Shown here in pieces: positions 36,050-44,299 of a stretch of DNA of 64,000 bases. Origin of the DNA: Methanosarcina baikalica (GTDB lineage Archaea > Halobacteriota > Methanosarcinia > Methanosarcinales > Methanosarcinaceae); the NCBI RefSeq assembly GCF_031461075.1, contig NZ_JAVKPK010000002.1, forward strand, positions 1-64,000. The letters run 5' to 3'. The notes under the pieces are model-generated. The model had not been told where the DNA came from and did no database searches. It was given only the letters and a program-made list of their open reading frames with translations. The translations under genes and the position numbers were made by a program. Each line of letters opens with the position of its first letter. Within the stretch, counting starts at the first letter, position 1.

Positions 36050-37015
36050 ATGAATTCTGAAAATGGGAATAGATTCACTGAAGAGGGGGAAGACTCACTT
36101 TTCCTGCATCTTGAGCCCGATACACCGGAAGTAATGAAAATAAAAAGCCTGCAAGGAGAAGAGTATGAATACTCCGATTATCTGGGGACAATCGAATATT
36201 CGATTGCCAGGCATTTTTATGAGGACGACAGACAAATAAAAGACAAAGATGCACTATCAGCATTAAAAAACATCAGGAAAAACTGCGACAAAGATATCTC
36301 TTTTTTTAAGCATGACCTTGAAAAAGAAATTACCGAAAACCTGATAGAACTTCTTGAAGAAGAGCCAATAACCCATCATGAGTTCAAACTGGTAATTGAC
36401 TATGTTTTAGAGGTTATTAACAACAGGGCCTGGATGGAAGACGAACAGGCGTACCTAAAGTGGGCTACTTACTTTATGGGGCTTTTCACGGAAGAAGAGA
36501 GTGAAGAGTACGAACAGAGCGTCAAAAAGTTTGCCGCTAATCTGGGACTGTCCAGTAAACACGCCGACCTCATGCTTTTGAAAGGGAACGAGGATGATTA
36601 TTTCGAATTTGTAGAAAATTATGGAGACGACGAAGAGGGAGAGTTGACTGAAGAAGAACTGATAGCCGAAATGGAAACAAAGTTCCTTTCACTAACAGAT
36701 GCCGAAAAATTTGATTTCCTGCTGGAAAACGGCCCGGATTTTTATGAACTCGTGGGGCTTTATATCTCAGATCTATCCGAAAAAGGCGAGTTTGGAAAGA
36801 TCCAGGAACTGTACAGAAAGCTTATTGAAAAATATGACGACTTCATTTACCTGTATGTTTTCATGGGAGGAGCCTACGTCGAGATAGACCCTGCTCTTGC
36901 AAAATCTTATTTTGAAAAAGCCCTGAAAAGCCTGGATAAACTCGAAGACTTTTCGGACTCCACTAAAGAAGTATTAAAAGACACTCTCCTCGATCTAATT
37001 GATAAAATAAAATGA
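36050..37015 (+). CDS. Acidic 321-aa protein with TPR-like C terminus
   Basis: A soluble, strongly acidic protein that I cannot assign to a family. Predicted secondary structure looks all-helical; there is no signal peptide or membrane helix. The last ~90 residues (IQELYRKLIEKYDDFIYLYVFMGGAYVEIDPALAKSYFEKALKSL in outline) look like one or two TPR repeats, which suggests protein binding. Residues about 195-215 form a very acidic stretch (GDDEEGELTEEELIAEME). It lies between dead hsdM and hsdR fragments in the same direction, in the place where hsdS or an accessory gene would have been, but the gene itself is intact. Confidence 0.75.
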   Translation: MNSENGNRFTEEGEDSLFLHLEPDTPEVMKIKSLQGEEYEYSDYLGTIEYSIARHFYEDDRQIKDKDALSALKNIRKNCDKDISFFKHDLEKEITENLIELLEEEPITHHEFKLVIDYVLEVINNRAWMEDEQAYLKWATYFMGLFTEEESEEYEQSVKKFAANLGLSSKHADLMLLKGNEDDYFEFVENYGDDEEGELTEEELIAEMETKFLSLTDAEKFDFLLENGPDFYELVGLYISDLSEKGEFGKIQELYRKLIEKYDDFIYLYVFMGGAYVEIDPALAKSYFEKALKSLDKLEDFSDSTKEVLKDTLLDLIDKIK

Positions 37016-37110
37016 CTGTGCTCGAGCAGAAAGCCCACAATTACCAGGGTCTTCTACGCCATTGTTTAGAGTGAGGGCGTCGTTTCAATGACTGAAAAGC
37101 CGACAACAGA

Positions 37111-37418
37111 GGCGAAGAATTCGGCCTGAATTGTGAAAAAATTGCGTTCTATGATTCTCTTGCTGACAATGAAAGTGCCATGGAAATCCTGGGCAATTGG
37201 ATGTTAAGACTCATGGCAGTAGAATTTGTTAGATTTATCAGGCAAAATACAGGTGTTGCGGGACCCTCCGGGAAAATATCCGGACAAAAGTGAAGGTGAG
37301 TGTAAAAAGACTGCTGAAAAGGTATGGATATCCTCCGGATAAACAAAAACTGACTACTGAAAATATCCTTAAACAGGCAAAATTGCTGTGCAGAAATGCG
37401 GACATTTCGGTAGCATAA
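37111..37418 (+). pseudogene. C-terminal fragment of a type I restriction subunit (hsdR)
   Basis: One frame reads AFYDSLADNESAMEILG and then LMAVEFVRFIRQNTGV; after a frameshift near 37275 another reads KVSVKRLLKRYGYPPDKQK and ILKQAKLLCRN, ending at TAA 37416-37418. This is the conserved C-terminal domain of the common HsdR family (FYDALADNESA, RLLKKYGYPPDKQ, QAE.LC). There is no start or motor domain, so it is a relic of the same lost locus as the hsdM fragment at 35703. Confidence 0.85.
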
Positions 37419-37639
37419 ATTTTGCTTTTTACTTATTTTATTACTTTTAGTATAAACCTTACTTTGATAGATTCTAATTTCCAGACTTAACTTTTTTAAA
37501 GAAGTTGGTTAGTTCAGCCCATGGTAGAGCCCTATTTTACCCAAAAATCTTACAGTTTGCCCGAAAAAAACCTTATTTTAGAAACAGCAAATGTTAATAA
37601 GCGAAACAGTTAAATACTAATGATGATAACCTTATGACA

Positions 37640-37711
37640 GTAACTGAGAAACAATAACCCTCTTACAGAGAAGTGAAATAATAACTGTAAGGGCGACTGG
37701 CCCTCAGTTAC
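37640..37711 (+). ncRNA. Candidate structured RNA with nested hairpins
   Basis: GTAACTGAG at 37640-37648 pairs perfectly with CTCAGTTAC at 37703-37711. Inside, CTTACAG (37662-37668) pairs with CTGTAAG (37685-37691), extended by CCC/GGG across a bulge, and a third small stem GGG/CCC sits at the 3' side. The 72-nt unit therefore folds into a closed multi-stem element. It lies about 340 bp upstream of hsp20 on the same strand and could be a separate small RNA or part of a long leader. No known riboswitch or tRNA signature is present. Confidence 0.45.
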
Positions 37712-38049
37712 CCGTCAACAACCTGCGAACAGACAGAAGGCGCCCTGCACACCTTCAAAAAACGAATTTTTTTCTCTCCGAAAAAAAGAATATGAGAGCT
37801 TCAACCTCTCATTTATCACGTCTGTGAGAAGCGGGTAAGATTACTGAATAAAAACCCTCCACTCACCTTGACCGGGTCCCGCACCTTGCAGGCAGCTTTC
37901 TGAGAAGAAGGAAAAGACGTTCTTTAAATCAATTTCGAAATTACATCATAAACCACTTACGAAGCTAAATAAAACCAGGAAGACCTGCGAAAAACAAGCA
38001 AGCTTTGAATCCAGGGAAATCCTGGGATCAGACACGGAGGAATCTGTAT
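37712..38049 (+). promoter_or_regulatory. Upstream region of hsp20
   Basis: About 340 bp without a protein gene. It includes a moderately GC-rich stretch (37715-37770 and 37855-37905) unlike normal spacer, so it may be transcribed with the hairpin element above. A clear GGAGG at 38036-38040 serves the hsp20 start. Confidence 0.4.
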
Positions 38050-38499
38050 ATGAAACCGATAAAAAGAACAGACCGCAGCGTATATAGCTGGGACCCGTTT
38101 GATGAGATTAGAAGAATGCAGGAATACATGGGACAGATGTTCAAGACATACCCTACGCTGGAAAGCCGATTCGGAACCGATACTTTATCTCCGCTGACTG
38201 ATGTTGCAGAAGACGGTGATAAGGTAATTGTCACAACCGACTTGCCTGGTATTGACAGGGAAAATATTGAGCTGAATCTAAGGGACAATGTTCTCGTAAT
38301 TAGTGCAGGAAAAGAGAAAGAGGCCGAAAAGGAAGGCTACCTCAGAAGAGAGCGGTCTTTCATGCGCTATTACCGTGAAATTCCTCTTCCGGATGGCGTA
38401 ACAGAAGAAGGGGCAAATGCCCAGCTCAAAAATGGCGTCTTAACAGTCACCCTGCCAAAAATAGAGCCCGTAACCGGAAAAAGGATTCAGATCGAATAA
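38050..38499 (+). CDS. hsp20: Small heat shock protein (Hsp20/alpha-crystallin)
   Basis: A 149-residue ATP-independent chaperone that holds unfolding proteins. I start at the ATG at 38050 (MKPIKRTDRS), nine bases after GGAGG. The N-terminal region includes WDPFDEIRRMQEYM. The alpha-crystallin domain runs from about 55 to 145, with DLPGIDRENIEL, the RRERS..RYYREIPLP segment and the hallmark LKNGVLTVTLPK, and the protein ends with the family's I-x-I-type tail, RIQIE. It is the only complete heat-shock gene of normal length in the window. Confidence 0.95.
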   Translation: MKPIKRTDRSVYSWDPFDEIRRMQEYMGQMFKTYPTLESRFGTDTLSPLTDVAEDGDKVIVTTDLPGIDRENIELNLRDNVLVISAGKEKEAEKEGYLRRERSFMRYYREIPLPDGVTEEGANAQLKNGVLTVTLPKIEPVTGKRIQIE

Positions 38500-38745
38500 A
38501 CCGGTACTGAGGATACGGAATATTGTAATCCGGAATAAGCCAGAAGTCAGCCTGAAAAAAGAATCTCCAACTCTAAGAGGTACCTGCGGGTAGATTCAGA
38601 AACAGGATTTGGAGGCAAGCAGGCTGCGCCCCACAAAACAAAAAATTCAAATATTCTTTCATTTACCTTTTTTTATTCGGCGCATCCACTACCTGAATTG
38701 TAGAATTTTTAGAAGCTTAAGAGCTCTCAGGAGCCGGAAGGATTC

Positions 38746-39354
38746 TCATTCACAGGAGAACTTTTCCTCAAAAACTTCACCCTGTGGTTCTTTTTCCTTG
38801 AAAATCTGCCCTTCGAAACAGGAGACTTCGGCTCCTTTGAGCCAGGCATCCGGAGAAAGGCCGGCTTTCAGGCAGGTATGATTAAGAAAGTCGATAGAAT
38901 CCATATTATTTTCAGGAGCGACCTGAGGAAGAAGCAGTCCCTGACAATAGCCCTGCTTTACAATAAGACCATGCCTTCCGATCTCTACATGGTTAGGAAG
39001 CTCTTTTGGAGGAGCATTAATCTTTTCGGGAGGGGTAAGAACTGTAACCTCAACAACTATATCATCCAGCTCATCCTCCCCGACAGGTGGAAAACGTGGG
39101 TCACGGGTTGCTGCAGAAATGGCAGAATCCATAATTGCTTCCTCAAGTATGGAATCAGGAAAAGGATGCCCTATACAGCCTCTAAGGAGCCCGTTCTCCG
39201 TAAGTGTGACAAAAACGCCCCTTTTCTCCCCAAAAACCGGCGAAAGCTCAAAACCCAGTTCCTGAGGTTCCGAGAGCCTTTCTTCAGATAGGAACGATTC
39301 AATTGTCTTCCTTGCAAGTTTGACTGCAGTTCTGCCTTCGATGTCTGTAAGCAT
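38746..39354 (-). CDS. AMMECR1-domain protein
   Basis: A 202-residue protein of the AMMECR1 family, found in archaea and eukaryotes. The invariant LRGCIG motif is at about residues 57-62, followed by the conserved ISAATRDPRFPP and a Cys-containing segment (HTCLKAGLSPDAW). The biochemical role is unknown; in many archaea it lies near MEMO-family genes, but here it stands alone. The length is normal. Confidence 0.93.
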   Translation of the reverse strand: MLTDIEGRTAVKLARKTIESFLSEERLSEPQELGFELSPVFGEKRGVFVTLTENGLLRGCIGHPFPDSILEEAIMDSAISAATRDPRFPPVGEDELDDIVVEVTVLTPPEKINAPPKELPNHVEIGRHGLIVKQGYCQGLLLPQVAPENNMDSIDFLNHTCLKAGLSPDAWLKGAEVSCFEGQIFKEKEPQGEVFEEKFSCE

Positions 39355-39579
39355 GTTTGAACCAACACCTCTATTTTATTATTCTAACATGTGAATGTCA
39401 GCCAGTAGTATCAGCTACAGGTTAATGACAAGATGTGTATAGAAGCTCTTATAACAATATGTTTATCGGCGCTGGTTAAAGTAGATTTCCAGAACTTGAT
39501 TTCTGAGCAGTCGGAAGATGAGAAAAACTATTTAAAAAAGAAGAATTTAAAAAATTCTACCTGAAAGGACTGCCGAATA

Positions 39580-39640
39580 GAAAGCTCACTATTGTGAACT
39601 GCCCCGAAGCTAAAGACTTCGGGGTTTTACGTTTCTCTCT
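39580..39640 (+). mobile_element. Possible IS200/IS605 end remnant
   Basis: CCCCGAAG at 39602-39609 pairs with CTTCGGGG at 39617-39624 across a seven-base loop, flanked by GAACTG on the left and TTTTACG on the right. Hairpins of this shape mark the right end of IS200/IS605 elements in Methanosarcina. No transposase gene is next to it, so it would be a solitary end. It could instead be a transcription terminator. Confidence 0.3.
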
Positions 39641-39671
39641 ATAAAGTCCGGAACTCTAGGAAGCAGAACAA

Positions 39672-40910
39672 TTAAAGTTTCTTAGCGTCCTGGTATTTTT
39701 TGGCCGCAGCTATCAGAGCCTCAACGCCTGGAAGCTTTACCCCGGCAAGATAGTCAATGCATGCCCCTCCACCTGTGCTGACATGGGAAAAACGGTGTTC
39801 AAGGCCGAGATGGTCAACTTCTGCCGAGATATGCCCGCCACCAACGATTGAAAACTCGGATTTAATTGCAGCTTTTATTATTTCGTGGGTTCCCAGGGCA
39901 AAATCGTCAATTTCGGAAACGCCTGCAGGACCGTTTAAGACAACGGTTTTTGCATTTTCAATTTCATGGGTAAAGTCCACTATGGTTTCAAGCCCTATAT
40001 CATTTATGGGAAGAGAATCGGAATCAAGTTCCGAAACCGGCACTTCGACCCGTTTCTTATTATCGTTTAAAGCCACGTCTTGAGGAAGGCCCACCTTGTC
40101 TTTGAACTTCTCAAGCAGGCCTTTTGCCTTTTCGATCTGGCCTTCATAACCCTGGGATTTGATGAAATCCAAATTGGCTTTTCCGATATTTACCCCGGAT
40201 GCAGCAAGAGCCACATTCGCTACTACACCAGTAAGGAGTACACGGTCAGCCCCTCCATTTGCAAGCACATTTTCCGCCACTCGAAGAGAATCGTCCACTT
40301 TTGCCCCTCCGAGCACGAAAATAGCTGGCCTTTCCCCTCCTTTGATTCCTCTGTCCAGAGATGTGATCTCTTTTTCCATTACCCTTCCAGCTCCAGACGG
40401 AAGAACTTCCGTAAATCCAACCACAGAGAGATGAGACCTGTGAGATACGGCAAAGGCATCGTTGAGGAAAATATCCACAAAGGGTGCAAGCTTTTTAACC
40501 GGATATGTGTTGGCCTGTTCTGCCGGAGACCTTTCGAGGCTTTCTTCGGAATAGAACCTTACATTTTCAAGCAGGATGACATCACCATTTTCCATAGAAG
40601 CAATCCGGGTCTTTGCATAAGTTCCAAAGATATCGTCTACATAGAGAACCTGCTTGCCCAGATATTTGGACATCAAGTTGGCATGAGGCTTCATTGTTGT
40701 GAAGTCTTTTTTCCCTGGCCTGCTCTGGTGCGCAAGCAAAACAACTTTTGCGTCCTCGAGATCCTTCAAGGTAGCAATATGGCTTTGGATTCGCATATCA
40801 TCCAGAATATTACCCCGTGGATCCATAGGAGAGTTCAGGTCAACCCTTACAAGAATTGTCTTTCCATGTGTGTCAAAATCATCGATTGTAAGAAAGTTTC
40901 TAGAAGTCAT
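39672..40910 (-). CDS. pgk: Phosphoglycerate kinase
   Basis: A 412-residue enzyme interconverting 1,3-bisphosphoglycerate and 3-phosphoglycerate with ADP/ATP. Signature segments are seen: the start RVDLNSP (with the substrate-site Arg and Asp), AHQSRPG, ENVRFYSEE, AVSHRSHLSV, VLGGAKVDD, NGPAGVSEIDDFA and the C-terminal HVSTGGGACIDYL. Archaeal-type sequence and length. In a methanogen it works mainly in gluconeogenesis. Transcribed alone, leftward. Confidence 0.96.
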   Translation of the reverse strand: MTSRNFLTIDDFDTHGKTILVRVDLNSPMDPRGNILDDMRIQSHIATLKDLEDAKVVLLAHQSRPGKKDFTTMKPHANLMSKYLGKQVLYVDDIFGTYAKTRIASMENGDVILLENVRFYSEESLERSPAEQANTYPVKKLAPFVDIFLNDAFAVSHRSHLSVVGFTEVLPSGAGRVMEKEITSLDRGIKGGERPAIFVLGGAKVDDSLRVAENVLANGGADRVLLTGVVANVALAASGVNIGKANLDFIKSQGYEGQIEKAKGLLEKFKDKVGLPQDVALNDNKKRVEVPVSELDSDSLPINDIGLETIVDFTHEIENAKTVVLNGPAGVSEIDDFALGTHEIIKAAIKSEFSIVGGGHISAEVDHLGLEHRFSHVSTGGGACIDYLAGVKLPGVEALIAAAKKYQDAKKL

Positions 40911-41172
40911 ACCCTCAGCGCACCTTTGTGAATAATATTTTATATATAGATAGAAGAATAAAATTTAAAAGACAAAATTATAGGGAATTTTTCTTCATTA
41001 TAATAGTGGTTATCTTTGTCATGGGATTTTTTTCCATAAATAAGTTTGTCTGCAGCCAGGTCTCACCAGATGGATTGTGAAATTTTTATAACAGAAAAAC
41101 GGACCAATCAAGCCAGAACACTTTAAAAATATACCGCGCCTGAGGGCAAAATATTAAAGGAGGTAGAAAGCG

Positions 41173-41766
41173 ATGACGTATGAAAAAGAAAACCATAGAG
41201 ACTTTGAAGAAAGGGTCAAAACTATGGTGGAAGCAGGATATACAACTGTTGGAAGAGAGATAATTAAATGCACACGCTGCCCGCTTCATAAAAGTGCAAT
41301 CCGGAGAGTAATAGGAAAAGGATCCTGTAATCCGAAAGTTTTCTTCATAGGAGAAGCACCCGGAAAAAGTGAAAACGAAACAGGGATTCCTTTCTACGGA
41401 AGGGCAGGAAAAAAACTGGACAAGATGATCGAGTATATGGGGCTTTCTGAAAAGGATTGGATGGTAACAAATACGGTCAAATGCCACCCCCCGGAAAACC
41501 GAAGACCCAAGGCAAACGAGATTGAGTGCTGCAAGCCCTTCCTTATTGCCCAGATAACCCTGCTTGATCCGAAAATAATAATTCTCCTTGGCAATACAGC
41601 TGAGAAGTCTTACTGCCCAGAGAAAAAACTGGAATGGGGAGTCCCTGTAGAACATGAAGGAAGAACGATCCTGAAACTCTATCATCCTGCAGCGCTGATT
41701 TACACATCTTCAAAGATAGAGATCCAGCATGCTTTCATTGACAAAAACCGGGAATTATGGAGCTGA
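41173..41766 (+). CDS. Uracil-DNA glycosylase, family 4 ([4Fe-4S])
   Basis: A 197-residue DNA repair enzyme that removes uracil from DNA. Motif A is GEAPGKSENETGIPFYGRAG (near residue 62) and motif B is LYHPAALIYTSS near the end. Cys residues CTRCPLHKS and CCKPF/YCPE are at the positions that hold the iron-sulfur cluster of families 4 and 5. The short loops around motif A fit family 4. An AAAGGAGGT ribosome site lies a few bases upstream of the ATG. Confidence 0.93.
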   Translation: MTYEKENHRDFEERVKTMVEAGYTTVGREIIKCTRCPLHKSAIRRVIGKGSCNPKVFFIGEAPGKSENETGIPFYGRAGKKLDKMIEYMGLSEKDWMVTNTVKCHPPENRRPKANEIECCKPFLIAQITLLDPKIIILLGNTAEKSYCPEKKLEWGVPVEHEGRTILKLYHPAALIYTSSKIEIQHAFIDKNRELWS

Positions 41767-42275
41767 GCACTTCGAATGACCAGCCATATCCTCCGCAAAA
41801 AATAAGAAAAATTTACCTATCCGATAAGAATCGATTTGCAGACACTGACGTTGATAATCCGGGAATGAAGCGTTATTATCCTAGCTAAATCTCCTGGAGT
41901 TTATTTCTTACTTTTACTTTCAGTTTTTCATAAAAAACTTAAACGGAAAAGTCAATTGCTGAGAGAAAATTGCTTAGAGAAGTCTCTGCCTTCTGGAAAG
42001 TTTATAGACCAACTTTTTGTCCCTTATAAATTTGAATTGCACGGTCTCTGGAATTAATAATATATGATTCATAAATTATAAATATCGAGATCCTTACTCT
42101 ATTATTGGGATTTGTAGGGCGATTAGGGAAGAAATACTAATAATGACCAGGGCATCTCACGCCAGAATTGAACGCTTAAAACGCAAATACTTAACGCCTG
42201 ATAGCAAATTCCCGAATAGTAAACAATATTTTATTATTCTATATGTGGAAAAAAAGTTCTTTGGGAGTAGTGGTT
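41767..42275. other. Intergenic region upstream of the second Hsp20-like gene
   Basis: About 510 bp, AT-rich. A 48-codon frame (42143-42289) starting MTRASHARIERLKRKY overlaps the next gene's start and lacks a clear ribosome site; I do not call it. TATA-like sequences lie near 42060 and 42230. Confidence 0.4.
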
Positions 42276-42572
42276 ATGTCAATGGTTAAAATGACGCCTG
42301 ACGTATTTTCGTGTTCGGATGACCAGGGAAATCTGGAAATCGAAATTAACCTGCTCGGGGTAAAGAAAGAGAATATCGAATTAAAGATGGTTGAGAACGG
42401 TTTCTTCATAAGAGCAAAAAGAGAAGAGACAGGGGTCGAATACGCCGGAACTTACGCATTTTGCTGTGGAGTCGTCCCTGAAAAAGCTGTTGCGAAATAC
42501 TGCGACGGAAAACTGTATGTAACAGTACCTTACAGGGAGAATACGGAAACCGTGGATATCAAAATTCAGTAA
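42276..42572 (+). CDS. Small Hsp20/alpha-crystallin-like protein
   Basis: About 98 residues from the ATG at 42276 (MSMVKMTPDV), which has GGGAG upstream. The fold follows the alpha-crystallin/CS domain pattern: DDQGNLEIEINLLGVKKENIELKMVENGFFIRAKREE and the final DGKLYVTVPY. It lacks the long N-terminal arm and the C-terminal I-x-I tail of classical Hsp20, so oligomer formation may differ. It is followed by the ferredoxin pair on the same strand. Confidence 0.8.
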   Translation: MSMVKMTPDVFSCSDDQGNLEIEINLLGVKKENIELKMVENGFFIRAKREETGVEYAGTYAFCCGVVPEKAVAKYCDGKLYVTVPYRENTETVDIKIQ

Positions 42573-42659
42573 AATCCCGGAGTAATAAATTATCGATACT
42601 GATATTAGCATAGTGAATAGAGTTTTGTAATTCAAAAAAACCGATAAGATGGAGAGAAA

Positions 42660-42854
42660 ATGCATCCAGTAATCGATTATCACAGGTGTACCGGAGCTCT
42701 TGCCTGCTATGAAGTTTGCCCTGCAGAGGTTTTTGATGTTGAGGAAATGGATAGGGTAAAAAAGGCAGTCGTGGCCCGCCCGGAAAATTGCATAGAGTGT
42801 AACCAGTGTGTGGAAGCGTGCCCGGAAGATGCTATCGAACTTGTTAAAGACTGA
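42660..42854 (+). CDS. Dicluster ferredoxin with seven cysteines (copy 1)
   Basis: A 64-residue electron carrier. The second binding motif is complete, CIECNQCVEACP (Cys44, 47, 50, 54). The first reads CTGALACYEVCP, with Cys10, Cys16 and Cys20, and Ala13 replacing the usual second Cys. The missing ligand predicts one [4Fe-4S] and one [3Fe-4S] (or a labile) cluster. An ATGGAGAG ribosome-type site precedes the ATG. It forms a tandem with a very similar gene 31 bp downstream. Partner enzymes are not evident nearby. Confidence 0.92.
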   Translation: MHPVIDYHRCTGALACYEVCPAEVFDVEEMDRVKKAVVARPENCIECNQCVEACPEDAIELVKD

Positions 42855-42885
42855 ATTCAAACCCCAAAAAGAATGGTGAAAAAAA

Positions 42886-43080
42886 TTGCACCCCAGGATT
42901 GACTACAATAAATGTGTTGGCTCACTTGAATGCTACGATATCTGCCCTGTGGACGTATTTGACGTGGAAGAAACAGAAGATGGGAAAAGAGCAGTGGTAG
43001 CCCGTCCTGAAGACTGCATAGAGTGTGAGCAGTGTTTACAGGTCTGCCCGACAGATGCAATAGTGCTGGTAGAAGATTAA
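42886..43080 (+). CDS. Dicluster ferredoxin with seven cysteines (copy 2)
   Basis: A 64-residue paralogue of the preceding ferredoxin, about 60-65 percent identical by eye. It shows the same defect in the first motif, CVGSLECYDICP (Ser13 instead of Cys), and a complete second motif, CIECEQCLQVCP. The start is TTG, after GGTGA. The shared loss of the same Cys in both copies shows that the variant is a stable feature rather than damage. Confidence 0.9.
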   Translation: MHPRIDYNKCVGSLECYDICPVDVFDVEETEDGKRAVVARPEDCIECEQCLQVCPTDAIVLVED

Positions 43081-43129
43081 GTTGATATTATGCCTGTTTA
43101 AGATTATTTGGTGTTTAAGCTTGTTAGGT

Positions 43130-43234
43130 GGTGTTTTATCCTTAAAATATTTGAAAAGCCTGGTTAAATCTTTGATTCCATATGCTCGATTTCAATAAAT
43201 TATTTATGAATATTTCTTTTCAGGATAAAACACC
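43130..43234. mobile_element. MITE-like inverted-repeat element
   Basis: GGTGTTTTATCCT at 43130-43142 is exactly complementary to AGGATAAAACACC at 43222-43234; the 79-bp interior is AT-rich without a coding frame. It lies between convergent genes. It may be a small transposable element or a two-way terminator-like structure. Confidence 0.4.
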
Positions 43235-43285
43235 TTTCTATCAATCGACTTTCCACTTCTTTTTTATTGCTTTTTAAGATATTTT

Positions 43286-44092
43286 TTATTTGCCTTTCAT
43301 TGCGGCAAATATACAAAAGTCCTGGTACCATGAAGTAGATGGTTTTGTACTTTTGTCAGCAAATTTCGTTACTCCTTTTCCTGAATTAGAAGATGCGGAA
43401 CAATTGTCAACTGGAGTTTTTTCGAATACGAGGCTGCCCAGGTTAGATTCATCCACTCCGCTTATGGTTCCCGTCAGTGTGTATTCTCCGACCTGGTCCC
43501 CGGTATTAATGGTTTTGGCATTCACGTAATCAAGAAGCCAGATAGCATCAATCCAAACAATGCTCTTTTCTGTACCCACGAATAACTGTTTGACGTGGAC
43601 TTTCATTACAACGATATTGTTTTCACCCTGAATATTGTCAAGGGTAACTGTCCATGTTTTGTTAGTATCATCAGTATTAACTGAGATATTTTGATCCGCT
43701 ACATATTTTCCATCTTTAGTGAATTCTAGCCAAACCTTCTCACTATCAATGTCGATCTGCTTGACTTCGAGCGCATATCCATTGCCGAGGTCGAGGTTTT
43801 CACCATTTTTGAGGGTATATGTTTCATTACTGTCAAGAATTAACCTTGAAAGCTTGTTAACATGTGAATTCCAGATATTTTCGCTAGCATTGAACAGCGG
43901 AACATTCTTTTCTCCAAATAAATCGATTACTGGATATTGCTCCTCAGACCAGCTCTCGCATTTATAATTGATGCCTACAACATTACAAGTGCTGTTATTA
44001 CTGCTAGCACTGTCTGCTGCACTTACAGTGTCTGCTGCAAATACAACTAAGACAATAAGAGCAGCCAGTGAAATTGCTGTATATTTATTCAT
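43286..44092 (-). CDS. Secreted single-domain S-layer-like protein
   Basis: About 268 residues from the ATG at 44092 (MNKYTAISLA), which has GGAGG upstream. A signal peptide (about 1-26) is followed by one S-layer duplication domain that matches the second part of the domains in the major S-layer protein (KLSRLILDSNETYTLKNGENLDLGNGY; later WIDAIWLLDYVNAKTI). It has neither the first part of the domain nor a C-terminal membrane anchor; instead it has a short Ser-rich, Cys-containing tail. It may cap or modify the layer, or be a reduced paralogue. Confidence 0.85.
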   Translation of the reverse strand: MNKYTAISLAALIVLVVFAADTVSAADSASSNNSTCNVVGINYKCESWSEEQYPVIDLFGEKNVPLFNASENIWNSHVNKLSRLILDSNETYTLKNGENLDLGNGYALEVKQIDIDSEKVWLEFTKDGKYVADQNISVNTDDTNKTWTVTLDNIQGENNIVVMKVHVKQLFVGTEKSIVWIDAIWLLDYVNAKTINTGDQVGEYTLTGTISGVDESNLGSLVFEKTPVDNCSASSNSGKGVTKFADKSTKPSTSWYQDFCIFAAMKGK

Positions 44093-44299
44093 TTTGTTGT
44101 TCCTCCTTACTTTTGTTGGTATTTTTTCTAAACACTTCACTCTTTTTTGGGATTTTCAAAATCTAGCATAGCTTCCACTAACAGTTGATCACTATCGATC
44201 AAAAATCTGGAAAATGTAAAGGCTCTTTCCAGGCTCCCAAATGTTTACAATTATTGCTAGACTAATAAAAACGTAAATTTTGCAGTCCAAATGGACTGT

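Noticed and set aside
37640..37711. tRNA or box C/D RNA
   Set aside because: The length and the closing stem recall a tRNA, but there is no T-arm consensus. A TGATGA-like box near 37621 lacks convincing partner boxes.
42143..42289. 48-codon frame starting MTRASHARIERLKRKY
   Set aside because: Weak start and overlap with the Hsp20-like gene; no support for translation.
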